The notes: a model not told the origin generated them from the letters alone. Counted from the first letter of the stretch, positions 1-9,153 are shown. The stretch is 10,298 nt of DNA from an uncultured delta proteobacterium (GCA_903858055.1 CAIOHM010000351.1:1-10298), one strand, 5' to 3'. Made by a program: numbers and translations.

Positions 1-755
1 CGCACGAGCTCAACAACCCCATCGGCTACATCGGCCAAGCGCAGGAATCGCTCCTCGAGTTCTTCGAGACCCTCGTGCGACGCATCGAGCGTGGCGACGA
101 CGCGCGCGCGCTCGCGGGGGCGAAGGCCGAGGCCGCGAGCATGCTGGAACTGGCAGGCTTCGTCGGTACGGGAGCCCAGCGCCTGCGCGAGATCAGCTCG
201 GCGCTGCGCAACTACGCGCGCGCCGATCGCGAGCTCATGCTGGGGGTTCGCCTCGACGAGGTCCTCGAGGAAGCGCTCGTGATCCTCTCGAAGCGCCTCA
301 AGATGCACCAGGTCGACGTGGAGATCGGCGGCGTCCCCGAGCTGCGCTGCCACCGCTCGCACATTGGCCAAGTGATCGTGAACTTCCTCTCGAACGCCGG
401 CGACGAGCTCGACGCCGTCCGCGAGCAGCGCGGCCAAAGCTTCGAGGGCCGGATCCTCGTGCGCGCCGAGCTCGAGACGCGCGGCGTACCGGGCGTACGC
501 ATCTCGGTCGAAGACTCCGGTCGCGGCGTGCCACCCGAGCTCGCCACGAAGATCTTCGAGACGTTCTTCACGACGAAGCCCGCAGGAAAGGGCACGGGGC
601 TCGGGCTTGCAATCTGCACGGAGATCGCCAACGAGCACGAGGGGGAGCTTCACGTCGCGCGAAGCGAACGGCTCGGCGGCGCGAGCTTCGAGCTGTGGAT
701 CCCCATCGACGGCCCGCAGCGCCACCCCAGCGAGAGCCTGAGCGAAGCGCGCTGA
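1..755 (+). CDS. Sensor histidine kinase, C-terminal catalytic part (5' end beyond the left edge)
   Basis: This is the transmitter half of a two-component histidine kinase, which autophosphorylates on His and passes the phosphate to a response regulator. The open frame continues to the left edge, so the GTG at 75 is an internal codon. The first complete codon, at base 3, is the predicted phospho-accepting His of an H-box HELNNP. Counting that His as residue 1, an N-box (IGQVIVNFLSNAGDEL) lies at 121-136, a G1 box (EDSGRGVPPEL) at 170-180, an F box (IFETFF) at 184-189 and a G2 box (GTGLGLAI) at 197-204. It is therefore a complete HATPase_c module. The stretch between the H-box helix and the second dimerisation helix is rather long and charged. 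The sensor domain and any partner regulator are off-window, so the signal is unknown. The family call is secure; the specific pathway is not. Confidence 0.95.
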   Translation, partial: HELNNPIGYIGQAQESLLEFFETLVRRIERGDDARALAGAKAEAASMLELAGFVGTGAQRLREISSALRNYARADRELMLGVRLDEVLEEALVILSKRLKMHQVDVEIGGVPELRCHRSHIGQVIVNFLSNAGDELDAVREQRGQSFEGRILVRAELETRGVPGVRISVEDSGRGVPPELATKIFETFFTTKPAGKGTGLGLAICTEIANEHEGELHVARSERLGGASFELWIPIDGPQRHPSESLSEAR

Positions 756-783
756 GGGAGCCCCTGCAAGAGCGGGCTCCCTC
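754..783. terminator. Bidirectional hairpin terminator between convergent genes
   Basis: GAGGGAGCCC (754-763) is followed by a 10-base loop and its exact reverse complement GGGCTCCCTC (774-783), giving a perfect 10 bp GC-rich stem. It starts inside the kinase stop codon and ends 12 bases before the stop codon of the opposing peptidase gene. No clear T-tract follows on either side, as is common in high-GC genomes. Its place between two converging genes suggests it ends both transcripts. The stem is seen directly; the terminator role is inferred. Confidence 0.7.
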
Positions 784-795
784 GGTCCCTCGTGG

Positions 796-1845
796 TCACC
801 ACGCGCAGTGCAGGTGATCCCAGTGGCCGTTCGGATCGTTGCGCGGACCGAACGCCTCCACGGCGCCGAGCGAGCGGCACGCCGAGAGGAACTGGTCGGC
901 GACGGTGCTGTTGCCGTAGATGCGTTGCCCGTTCACCTCGTCGACGTCGATGGCGCGGCCTGAGTAGTGGTACGAGCCGCTCGAGTGGCTGCCGCCGGCG
1001 ATCGTGGTCACGAAGAAGCGGTACCCGTAGCGCTCCCGCAACGCCGCCACGGCGTTCAGCATGCCCGACTGGAGGTAAACCGAACCACAGGGCGCGGAGC
1101 CGTAGCAGCTGCGCTTCGCCGGTCGCCCGGAGGCGGCGTCCGTGATGTTGTTCAGCGGGTCCGCGCCGTCGTAGCGCCCGAAGGTTTGGTTCCAAAGGGT
1201 TACGGTGCCCGCGCGATGCGCCGAGAGAATCCGCGAGGCAGGCCCCCCGCTCGCCGCCGGGGTCGAGGGCGACGACGACGAGCCCGAGGTGCCACCGCCG
1301 CCGCAGTTGGTGGTGCGGCCCACGAGCGCGTTCCACGTGAGCGAGCCCACGACGCCGTCCGCCGTGAGGCAGCGCGACTGCTGGAAGCTCTTCACCTGCG
1401 TGACCGTGTTCGTGTCGAAGGTGCCCGTCACGGAGAGCGCTTTCGCGTAGCGGTTCTTGAGAAGGTACTGGACCGCCTCGACCGCCCCGCCACGGCTGCC
1501 CGAGCTCACCGTCGCGATGAGCTTCGCCCACGTCGAGGTGCCCACGATGCCGTCCGCCACGAGCCCGCGCGCACGCTGGAAGCTCTTCACGGCAGTCTCG
1601 GTCCCCGCCCCGTAGGAGCCGTCGAGGCTCACGGTGAACCCCGCCGCCTTCAGCAGGTACTGCACGGTCGTGACGTCTTGGTTCACCTGGCCGCTGCGCA
1701 CCACGGGCCACACCATCGTGAGCGCGTCTTCCGCGTCGTCGACGACGCCGAGGGCTTCGTCTTCGGGCTCCGCCGCGCCGCAGCCGACGGCGCCGAGAGC
1801 GAGACACGCGAGGAGCGAGGCGGAGAGGAACGAGCGTGCGACCAT
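796..1845 (-). CDS. Lipoprotein with two peptidoglycan-binding domains and an M15-type zinc peptidase domain
   Basis: Predicted exported cell-wall hydrolase of 349 residues. The chosen ATG at 1845 opens directly on a signal peptide (residues 1-21, ending LGAVGC) with a relaxed lipobox and lipidation Cys22. A GTG at 1893 would add 16 residues before the signal and is less likely. Two PG_binding_1 repeats follow at about 55-110 and 119-174, each with a VQYLLK helix, a VKSFQ segment and a DG(I/V)VG turn. Next is a Ser/Gly/Pro-rich linker (181-202), then an M15-like domain to the end. Its zinc site is visible: His293 and Asp300 in HYSGRAID, and Asp343 and His346 in WDHLHC, the pattern of the Hedgehog/D-Ala-D-Ala peptidase fold. 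This indicates cleavage of peptide stems in peptidoglycan, but the exact bond cannot be read. It is transcribed divergently from the HAD gene. No clear Shine-Dalgarno sequence is seen. Confidence 0.88.
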   Translation of the reverse strand: MVARSFLSASLLACLALGAVGCGAAEPEDEALGVVDDAEDALTMVWPVVRSGQVNQDVTTVQYLLKAAGFTVSLDGSYGAGTETAVKSFQRARGLVADGIVGTSTWAKLIATVSSGSRGGAVEAVQYLLKNRYAKALSVTGTFDTNTVTQVKSFQQSRCLTADGVVGSLTWNALVGRTTNCGGGGTSGSSSSPSTPAASGGPASRILSAHRAGTVTLWNQTFGRYDGADPLNNITDAASGRPAKRSCYGSAPCGSVYLQSGMLNAVAALRERYGYRFFVTTIAGGSHSSGSYHYSGRAIDVDEVNGQRIYGNSTVADQFLSACRSLGAVEAFGPRNDPNGHWDHLHCAW

Positions 1846-1928
1846 GCCAAGGGTGGAGCAAAGCGCAGGCCAATCGGCTGGTGCGGACGACACGCACGGA
1901 GAGCTGGTTTTTCTCGATCCAAACCTAC

Positions 1929-1942
1929 TTGACAGCTGTCAA
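1929..1942. promoter_or_regulatory. Perfect 14 bp palindrome, candidate operator with two opposed -35 hexamers
   Basis: TTGACAGCTGTCAA equals its own reverse complement over all 14 bases. Each strand begins with TTGACA, the consensus -35 hexamer of housekeeping sigma factors, so the two hexamers are fused back to back between divergent genes. The symmetry does not extend into the flanks. A dimeric repressor bound here could silence both directions, or the site could simply serve as shared -35 elements. Which regulator binds cannot be told from the sequence. Confidence 0.55.
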
Positions 1943-2040
1943 TTCGCGGCTTGGTGGATCGTGCCTTCACCGGGTCGGCGAGCCACCCCGCGCGATGCGG
2001 GTTCATCGTTCCATGCGTGGGCCGCCCTCGAATGGTAAGC

Positions 2041-2044
2041 GGAG
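2041..2044 (+). promoter_or_regulatory. Ribosome binding site deciding the HAD start
   Basis: GGAG lies four bases before the GTG at 2049. It favours that GTG over upstream in-frame ATGs such as 2013, because residues encoded before 2049 do not look like HAD sequence. The spacing is slightly short. Confidence 0.5.
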
Positions 2045-2048
2045 CCGC

Positions 2049-2711
2049 GTGATCGCCACGCTCTTCGATTTCAATGGGGTCCTCGTCGACGACGAGCTCG
2101 TGCACCTCGCCGCCTTCGCCGACGTCCTCGGGCCGCTCGGCATCACCCTGACGCGGGAGCTCTACGAGGAGCGCTACCTCGCCTACGACGACCGCGGTTG
2201 CTTCCGTGCGGTGCTCGCCGATCACGGCCGCGCCCACGACGACACCACCGTCGCGGGGCTCGTCGAGGCAAAGAAGCCGCACTACCGCGCGCGCATCGAG
2301 ACCGGTCTTCGCATCTTTCCGGGCGCGGTCGACCTCGTGCGCCACCGCGCCACGCTCGGCCCCATTGGCATCGTCTCGGGCGCCCTCGAGGACGAGATTC
2401 GCTTCGCGATCGCCGCGATGGGCGTCGAGGAGCTCGTGCGCTTCATCGTGCCCGCCGAGCACACGCAGGCCTGCAAGCCCGACCCGGAGGGCTACGTGCT
2501 CGGCGTGGGGCAAGCGCGCAAGCTCGGAGCGCTTGGCCCCATCGTCGCCATCGAAGACGCCACCAACGGCGTGAAGGCCGCCAAAGCCGCGGGGCTGCGC
2601 TGTGTCGCGGTCACGCACAGCTACGGTCGCGAGGCGCTCCTTGCCGCGGGCGCAGACGCCGTCGTGGACGCCCTCGCCGAGGCGACCGACGCCGTGCTGC
2701 AGGGCGCGTGA
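2049..2711 (+). CDS. HAD-superfamily hydrolase, beta-phosphoglucomutase/CbbY-like, with Asn in motif I
   Basis: A cytosolic HAD protein of 220 residues, the usual size for the beta-PGM/phosphoglycolate phosphatase-like branch with a helical cap. The GTG start at 2049 places motif I (LFDFNGVLVDDE) at residues 5-16, where the family normally begins. Asp7 is the nucleophile. The cap spans about 17-85, motif II is IVSGAL with Ser110, motif III is CKPDPEGY with Lys143, and motif IV is IEDATNGV with Glu169 and Asp170. The residue two after the nucleophile, normally the Asp acid/base, is Asn9. From memory, a minority of CbbY-like proteins carry DFNGV, so this is a variant and probably not an error. 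The substrate is unknown; a sugar phosphate is the obvious guess. Its stop overlaps the next gene's GTG by 4 bp, so the glycosidase is probably translationally coupled to it. Confidence 0.88.
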   Translation: MIATLFDFNGVLVDDELVHLAAFADVLGPLGITLTRELYEERYLAYDDRGCFRAVLADHGRAHDDTTVAGLVEAKKPHYRARIETGLRIFPGAVDLVRHRATLGPIGIVSGALEDEIRFAIAAMGVEELVRFIVPAEHTQACKPDPEGYVLGVGQARKLGALGPIVAIEDATNGVKAAKAAGLRCVAVTHSYGREALLAAGADAVVDALAEATDAVLQGA

Positions 2712-3850
2712 GCCCTCGTCTCACGGCCGCAGCGCTGCTCCTCGCTGCGTCGTTCGCATCCGGGGCTACGCCCGTCGTGCCCGCCTTTCGCCGCGAGGTC
2801 CCTGCCATTCGCGGCATGACGATCGGCCCCATCGAGAGCGGCTGCCACCCCGGAGTTGGCTACGGCTCGAGCGCGTTCGGCGCCACGCTCGACGAGCTCC
2901 AGCGGAGCGGCGTGAACTGGGTCTCGCTCACGCCCTTCGGTCGCGTCGGAAGCCTCGCGGGTCTCGGCGTCGACCCCACCTTCGAGGCGCCGCACGCGAA
3001 GAACCGCGAAGACATCGGACGCGCCATCGACGCCGCCCACGCGCGAGGCATGCGGGTGCTGCTCGTGCCGCACCTCTGGGTCGAATCCGGGGGCTGGCGC
3101 GCGCAGATCGATCCCAAGAGTGAGGAAGGCTGGCGCGCGTGGGCTGCGAGCTACGAGCGCTACGTGCTCGCCTGGGCCCGCGTGGCCGAAAAGCACCATG
3201 CCGAGATGCTCGCGATCGGCGTCGAGCTCCGCTCCTGGGTCACCACCGAGCGCGTCGCCAGCATGCGGCCCATCCTCAAGCGCATCCGAAATGCGTACCA
3301 CGGCATGCTGACGTATTCCGCAAACTGGGACGACGCCGCCGACACGCTCATTTGGAACGACGTCGACCTCATCGGGATCAACGGCTTCTACCCGCTCGCG
3401 GACAGCCCGAACGCGACGCGCGAGGCGATGACCGCACGCGCACGCACGATCGCCGAAGAGGTCACGGCGCTCGGCGCCCGCTTCCGCAAGCCCGTGTACT
3501 TCGCCGAGATGGGCTACACGACACGACCGGACCCCGCGTGGAAGCCGTGGGAGTGGCCTGAGGATCTCGGCCATCCGATCGTCGACGAACGCGCGCAAGC
3601 CCTCGCGACGGAGGCGCTCCTCACGCCTTTCGTGGAGGCGCGCGGCTTCGCAGGCTTCTTCGTGTGGCGCGTGTACGCAGACCCGAACGACGTCTCGCAA
3701 GAGCCGGCCTTCGGGTTCTCGCCGCGGGGCAAACGCGCCGAAACCGTGCTTCGAAGCCTATGGAAGCGTCGCTGGACCGGCGAACGGCACGCCCGCTGGC
3801 CAGCCCTCGCCGCCGAAACGGACGCGATTTCGAGCGCTTTGACGTTTTGA
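2708..3850 (+). CDS. Secreted glycoside hydrolase, GH113-like TIM barrel
   Basis: A 380-residue protein with a probable Sec signal peptide (residues 1-20, Arg4 then the hydrophobic core LTAAALLLAASFA), so it is likely periplasmic or secreted. The start is the GTG at 2708 in a GTGA overlap with the HAD stop, and the signal peptide follows directly. The mature part reads as a (beta/alpha)8 barrel: IRGMTIG (34-40), GVNWVSLTPFGR (68-79), RVLLVPHLWV (116-125), AIGVEL (169-174), DLIGINGFYPL (220-230), KPVYFAEMGY (261-270) and GFFVWRVY (316-323). By analogy with GH113, Glu173 would be the acid/base and Glu267 the nucleophile. Characterised GH113 enzymes cleave beta-mannan, but the substrate here is inferred only from the family. 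Related GH5- or GH26-like barrels are an alternative. In-frame codons before 2708 overlap the HAD gene and are low-complexity Arg-rich shadow. Confidence 0.82.
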   Translation: MSPRLTAAALLLAASFASGATPVVPAFRREVPAIRGMTIGPIESGCHPGVGYGSSAFGATLDELQRSGVNWVSLTPFGRVGSLAGLGVDPTFEAPHAKNREDIGRAIDAAHARGMRVLLVPHLWVESGGWRAQIDPKSEEGWRAWAASYERYVLAWARVAEKHHAEMLAIGVELRSWVTTERVASMRPILKRIRNAYHGMLTYSANWDDAADTLIWNDVDLIGINGFYPLADSPNATREAMTARARTIAEEVTALGARFRKPVYFAEMGYTTRPDPAWKPWEWPEDLGHPIVDERAQALATEALLTPFVEARGFAGFFVWRVYADPNDVSQEPAFGFSPRGKRAETVLRSLWKRRWTGERHARWPALAAETDAISSALTF

Positions 3851-3879
3851 CGCACTGCGTTCTTTCGTTCTGCGTCAAA
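3846..3879. repeat. Inverted repeat at the glycosidase stop, upstream of ppdK
   Basis: TTTGACGCA (3846-3854) and its exact reverse complement TGCGTCAAA (3871-3879) flank a 16-base spacer. The left arm contains the TGA stop of the glycosidase. The right arm lies just upstream of the candidate ppdK -10 box. The repeat could be a terminator hairpin, although its loop is long and no T-tract follows, or an operator with two half-sites. CTGCGT is also repeated directly within it (3855-3860 and 3870-3875). Confidence 0.55.
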
Positions 3880-3884
3880 CTCGC

Positions 3885-3890
3885 TAGACT
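3885..3890 (+). promoter_or_regulatory. Candidate -10 box of the ppdK promoter
   Basis: TAGACT matches TATAAT at four of six positions and lies 41 bases before the ppdK ATG, which would give a leader of about 35 bases. No convincing -35 is found 16-18 bases upstream, so the call is weak. If real, the right arm of the inverted repeat sits between -35 and -10. Confidence 0.35.
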
Positions 3891-3922
3891 CTGCCGCCTT
3901 GCGGTCTTGCGACGAAGCAAAC

Positions 3923-3926
3923 GAGG
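3923..3926 (+). promoter_or_regulatory. Ribosome binding site deciding the ppdK start
   Basis: GAGG lies five bases upstream of the ATG at 3932. This fixes the start there and not at the in-frame codon at 3899, which would add 11 residues with no family resemblance. Confidence 0.7.
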
Positions 3927-3931
3927 TTCCC

Positions 3932-6667
<2,736 letters not shown>

Positions 6668-6680
6668 ACAGGCCGCACGC

Positions 6681-7160
6681 TCACAGCTCCAGCGTCATCT
6701 CGACCATCGTCCTGCGGAAGCCCAAGCGCGCGAAGAGCTCTTGGGCTCCCGTGTTTTTGGCTGCCGCGTGAAGCACGACACGCGGAGCTCCCTTGGCGCG
6801 CAAGGCCTCGATCGCTGCGCTCATGAGCGCGCGCGCGACGCCGTGACCGCGCGCCTCATCCTCCACCCAGATGTCGTGGATCGCCCCCGCCGCGTCGAGG
6901 AGCATGTTCCAGTCGCGCTCCTCGAGGCGCGCGTACGCGTAGCCCACGACACGACCGGCGAACTCGGCGACGAGCAGGACGACCTCGTCGCGCGCGAGCT
7001 CTTTCGCGAACCACCAGGCGTAGCCCTCGGCGACCTTCTCCGGCACGAAGAAGCGCTCACGGTCGAAAGCGTGGTGCAGGTGGACGAGCTTCTCGGCGAG
7101 GTGCGAGACGCGCTCGAGATCTTCGGGGCGAACGGGGCGGACGTGCACGGCTTCGGACAT
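6681..7160 (-). CDS. GNAT-family N-acetyltransferase
   Basis: A 159-residue single-domain acetyltransferase that would move an acetyl group from acetyl-CoA to an amine. The acetyl-CoA pyrophosphate loop is seen in VEDEARGHGVARAL (residues 99-112, with R104-G-H-G-V-A109). Beta-4 is GAIHDIWV (92-99), Asn136 lies in the next helix, and the C-terminal ARLGFRR (144-150) is typical. The N-terminal HVRPVRPEDLERV is the usual GNAT opening, which supports the ATG at 7160. A GTG at 7190 would add ten residues and place the upstream hairpin inside the gene. No clear Shine-Dalgarno sequence precedes either start. The substrate cannot be read; RimI-like protein or small-molecule acetylation are both possible. 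It lies 68 bp downstream of the lipoprotein gene on the same strand and could be its last operon member or separate. Confidence 0.9.
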   Translation of the reverse strand: MSEAVHVRPVRPEDLERVSHLAEKLVHLHHAFDRERFFVPEKVAEGYAWWFAKELARDEVVLLVAEFAGRVVGYAYARLEERDWNMLLDAAGAIHDIWVEDEARGHGVARALMSAAIEALRAKGAPRVVLHAAAKNTGAQELFARLGFRRTMVEMTLEL

Positions 7161-7169
7161 GGCGGGATC

Positions 7170-7194
7170 GCCCGTGCTACCGCGCGGCACGGGC
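7170..7194. repeat. Strong hairpin between the lipoprotein and GNAT genes
   Basis: GCCCGTGC (7170-7177) and GCACGGGC (7187-7194) form a perfect 8 bp stem around a 9-base loop. It lies after the lipoprotein stop and nine bases before the GNAT ATG. It may end the envelope operon, act as an operator, or sit in the GNAT leader and limit translation. No T-tract follows it on the leftward strand. Confidence 0.5.
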
Positions 7195-7228
7195 CCTGGC
7201 GAGCGCCGGCCTCCTCCGTGAGCTCAGC

Positions 7229-8206
7229 TCAGCGCGCCGCGGCCTCGCGCAGATCGAGGACGAAGTTTGGATCGTTCCCATCGTGGTCCCCCGCGGAGCT
7301 CGACCACTCGCCGCACGCGGGCACCGCTTGGACTTTCGGGCCACAGCGCTCGCTCGTCACGACCTCGAGACCGCGGGCGTGCGTGCACACCGCGAGGGGC
7401 AGCACGATCGCGTTCCCTTCCGCCACGACGAAGCCGCCCGCCGTTCCGCGGTCGAGGGGCAGGAGACACCCGTCGCGCGCGCAATAGCCTCGCGTGACCG
7501 CCGAGGGCATTCGCACCGCCACGCTCACGTTACCGGCGTTGCCTCCGTAGACGAAGGCGCACGTCTCCGGGTTCGTGAGCGCAGGGCGTACGACGGTTCC
7601 CCCTGCGAAACAGCGGAGCACGTCGAAGCAGGTGCGGGAGTCCGCGGTCCCGCCGAAGACGCTCGCCTCGTCGAAAGGAACGAGCTCCTTCTGGGAATCC
7701 TCAGGCTTAACGCACGCGCCGCCGACGCATGCCCGGCCTGCGGGGCACGACACCGGCGCACCGTCGACCTCGTCAACCGGGAGCTTGTCCCAGCAGAGCC
7801 AGTCCGTCGTCATGCGAAGCGTCTGCACGCCCGACTCCGGGATGACGACGCGCGCAACACGCGCGACACGGACGGTGCGGTCGAGCTTGGCCTCGACGCG
7901 GACGGTGGTGACGACGCCACGCGAGCCCGGCACGCCGACGACGGCCACCGTCGCAGGCAGCGCGGTATCGCCACCGAAGCGCCCGTTCGCGAGCGGGCGA
8001 AAGGTCCACGTGTTCTCGAGTACCCCTGAGACCCGCGGGTCTTCCACGGTCATGCGCAGCTGCGTGAAATCGCGGCCGGGGGTCATGTCCGAGCCGAGCA
8101 CCACCATCAGCTGACCGGGAGCAGGGGTGACGGGCGCGCTGCACGAGAGCGTGGCGATCGCCAAGGTGGGGAGCGCGGCAAGCCAAGGTCGGTTCATCGT
8201 CGTCAT
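7229..8206 (-). CDS. Cys-rich putative lipoprotein, function unknown
   Basis: A 325-residue exported protein that I cannot assign to a named family. The N-terminus is a signal peptide (hydrophobic 8-20) ending ATLSC, a relaxed lipobox with Cys22, so it is probably a lipoprotein. Thirteen cysteines are present: Cys22 plus twelve from 138 onward, which suggests disulfides. A tight module CPAGRACVGGAC (154-165) resembles the short Cys knots scattered through myxobacterial surface proteins. Residues 30-135 look beta-rich and Val-rich with no Cys, a possible Ig-like fold. The ATG at 8206 lies four bases after the upstream stop, with GAGG (8209-8212) overlapping that stop. The in-frame ATG at 8197 is 11 bases from the same GAGG and is the alternative start. 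It is the third gene of the leftward envelope unit. Confidence 0.82.
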   Translation of the reverse strand: MTTMNRPWLAALPTLAIATLSCSAPVTPAPGQLMVVLGSDMTPGRDFTQLRMTVEDPRVSGVLENTWTFRPLANGRFGGDTALPATVAVVGVPGSRGVVTTVRVEAKLDRTVRVARVARVVIPESGVQTLRMTTDWLCWDKLPVDEVDGAPVSCPAGRACVGGACVKPEDSQKELVPFDEASVFGGTADSRTCFDVLRCFAGGTVVRPALTNPETCAFVYGGNAGNVSVAVRMPSAVTRGYCARDGCLLPLDRGTAGGFVVAEGNAIVLPLAVCTHARGLEVVTSERCGPKVQAVPACGEWSSSAGDHDGNDPNFVLDLREAAAR

Positions 8207-8210
8207 CGCC

Positions 8211-9143
8211 TCACCGCAACACGAAATCGAAGCCCGTCGAGCCTGGCACGAAGCGCTGCTCGACGGGGGTCGGAGCGAACACGTAGTAGGCGCCCACGCC
8301 GAGGCCCGCCGCGAGCAACGTGCCCCCGAGGGCCCACGGCACCCAACCGCTGAGCCACGTGGTGCGAGGCCGGAGCGTGACCTGCAGCTGCCGCGTGGCG
8401 TCGCGCTCGATGGTCACCGGCGCCTCGAACGCTTCGAACCCTTCGCGCGTGACGACCACCCGGTGAGGCCCCTCCGCGAGGCGCAGCTCGACGAGTCCGT
8501 AGCCCGCGCGCGCACCGTCGACCTCCACGCGCGCGTCGCCGTCTGCTTCGACCACCAGGCGACCGAGGGCGCGCAGCTCCTCGAGGCGAAACGCGAACGT
8601 CGCAGCGGAGGTGTCCCGCACGTCGATCGTCTGCCGCAGCGGCGCGTACCCTTCTCGCGCGAGGCTCACCTCGTGCGGACCGAGTTCGAGCGGGTGCAAC
8701 GACTGCTCTTCGACCGTCCCGCGATCCTCGCCGTCGAGCGCGAGGCGCGAGCCCGCCGGTCGCACGACAAAGGTCACGGGCGCCACGAGCGAACGCAGCT
8801 CACGCACGAACGCCAGCGCCTTCTCGCGCTGCTCGACGCTGAGCGCCTCGCCGGCCTCGAGGTAGCGCTCGGCCTCGCGGAGCGCCCGCCCATAGCGCTT
8901 GAGCTTGCTCGAGCACGCGGCGAGGTTCCAGAGGAGACGCGTGTTCTTCGAGGCTTCGTAGGCGAGACGGAACTTCGCGTGCGCCGTCAGGTAGTCCCCG
9001 TGCTCGAAGAGCGCCCGCCCTTGCTCGAAGTTCGCGCGCGCATCCCCCTCGAGCTCTTCGGCGAGCGGGCGCAGCGGTTTGGACTGCGCCTGCGCCGGGA
9101 GCGCAAGCGAGAGAGCGACAGCGACGAGACCCACGCGAAGCAT
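8211..9143 (-). CDS. TPR and double-PEGA domain protein with C-terminal membrane segment
   Basis: A 310-residue exported protein. The ATG at 9143 has a good Shine-Dalgarno sequence, and the 70 in-frame codons upstream overlap the preceding gene and are Arg-rich shadow. Residues 1-19 are a Sec signal with a likely cut at AQA-Q. TPR-like helices follow (about 35-95: FEQGRALFEHGDYLTAHAKF, then an LLWNLAACSSKL helix). Two tandem PEGA domains (about 122-187 and 194-258) each show the LxLGPHEVSLAREGY or LRLAEGPHRVVVTREGF hairpin. A hydrophobic helix (267-289, WVPWALGGTLLAAGLGVGAYYVF) and a 21-residue tail end the protein. This is a common myxobacterial architecture. PEGA domains are small surface beta-folds thought to bind proteins or wall polymers. 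The protein is probably anchored through its C-terminus with TPR and PEGA in the periplasm, acting as a scaffold; no enzymatic site is seen. Confidence 0.88.
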   Translation of the reverse strand: MLRVGLVAVALSLALPAQAQSKPLRPLAEELEGDARANFEQGRALFEHGDYLTAHAKFRLAYEASKNTRLLWNLAACSSKLKRYGRALREAERYLEAGEALSVEQREKALAFVRELRSLVAPVTFVVRPAGSRLALDGEDRGTVEEQSLHPLELGPHEVSLAREGYAPLRQTIDVRDTSAATFAFRLEELRALGRLVVEADGDARVEVDGARAGYGLVELRLAEGPHRVVVTREGFEAFEAPVTIERDATRQLQVTLRPRTTWLSGWVPWALGGTLLAAGLGVGAYYVFAPTPVEQRFVPGSTGFDFVLR

Positions 9144-9148
9144 GCGAA

Positions 9149-9153
9149 CCCTC
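9149..9153 (-). promoter_or_regulatory. Ribosome binding site embedded in the upstream stop codon
   Basis: Read leftward, TGAGGGTTCGCATG joins the TGA stop of the FGE-like gene (9152-9154), the Shine-Dalgarno GAGGG and, after five bases, the ATG at 9143. This fixes the start of the TPR-PEGA gene and suggests translational coupling. Confidence 0.75.

Larger units (their letters stand above)
1846..2048. promoter_or_regulatory. Divergent intergenic control region
   Basis: This 203 bp gap separates the leftward peptidase gene from the rightward HAD gene and must hold the promoters of both. It is less GC-rich around 1905-1945 than its surroundings. The palindrome TTGACAGCTGTCAA lies at 1929-1942. 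I find no good -10 box on either strand at 16-18 bases from the TTGACA hexamers; the leftward candidate is GATCGA at 1914-1919. A small inverted repeat, CCCGC-N5-GCGGG, lies near 1985-2000. No small gene or RNA is supported here. Confidence 0.6.

Noticed and set aside
650..1932. Long Arg-rich open frames on both strands over the M15 lipoprotein gene.
   Set aside because: They are other-frame shadows of a gene whose domains and zinc motifs are clear.
1836..2048. N-terminal extension of the HAD gene to an upstream start.
   Set aside because: The encoded residues lack family similarity and would cross the palindrome; GTG at 2049 has a Shine-Dalgarno sequence and begins right before motif I.
1683..3700. 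Long minus-strand open frames across the HAD and glycosidase genes.
   Set aside because: They are antisense to two genes with intact family motifs and show no recognisable domain or signal sequence.
7210..7217. GGAGGAGG on the minus strand just after the lipoprotein stop.
   Set aside because: It looks like a strong Shine-Dalgarno sequence, but no start codon lies 4-12 bases downstream; the nearest candidate, GTG at 7190, is 19 bases away.
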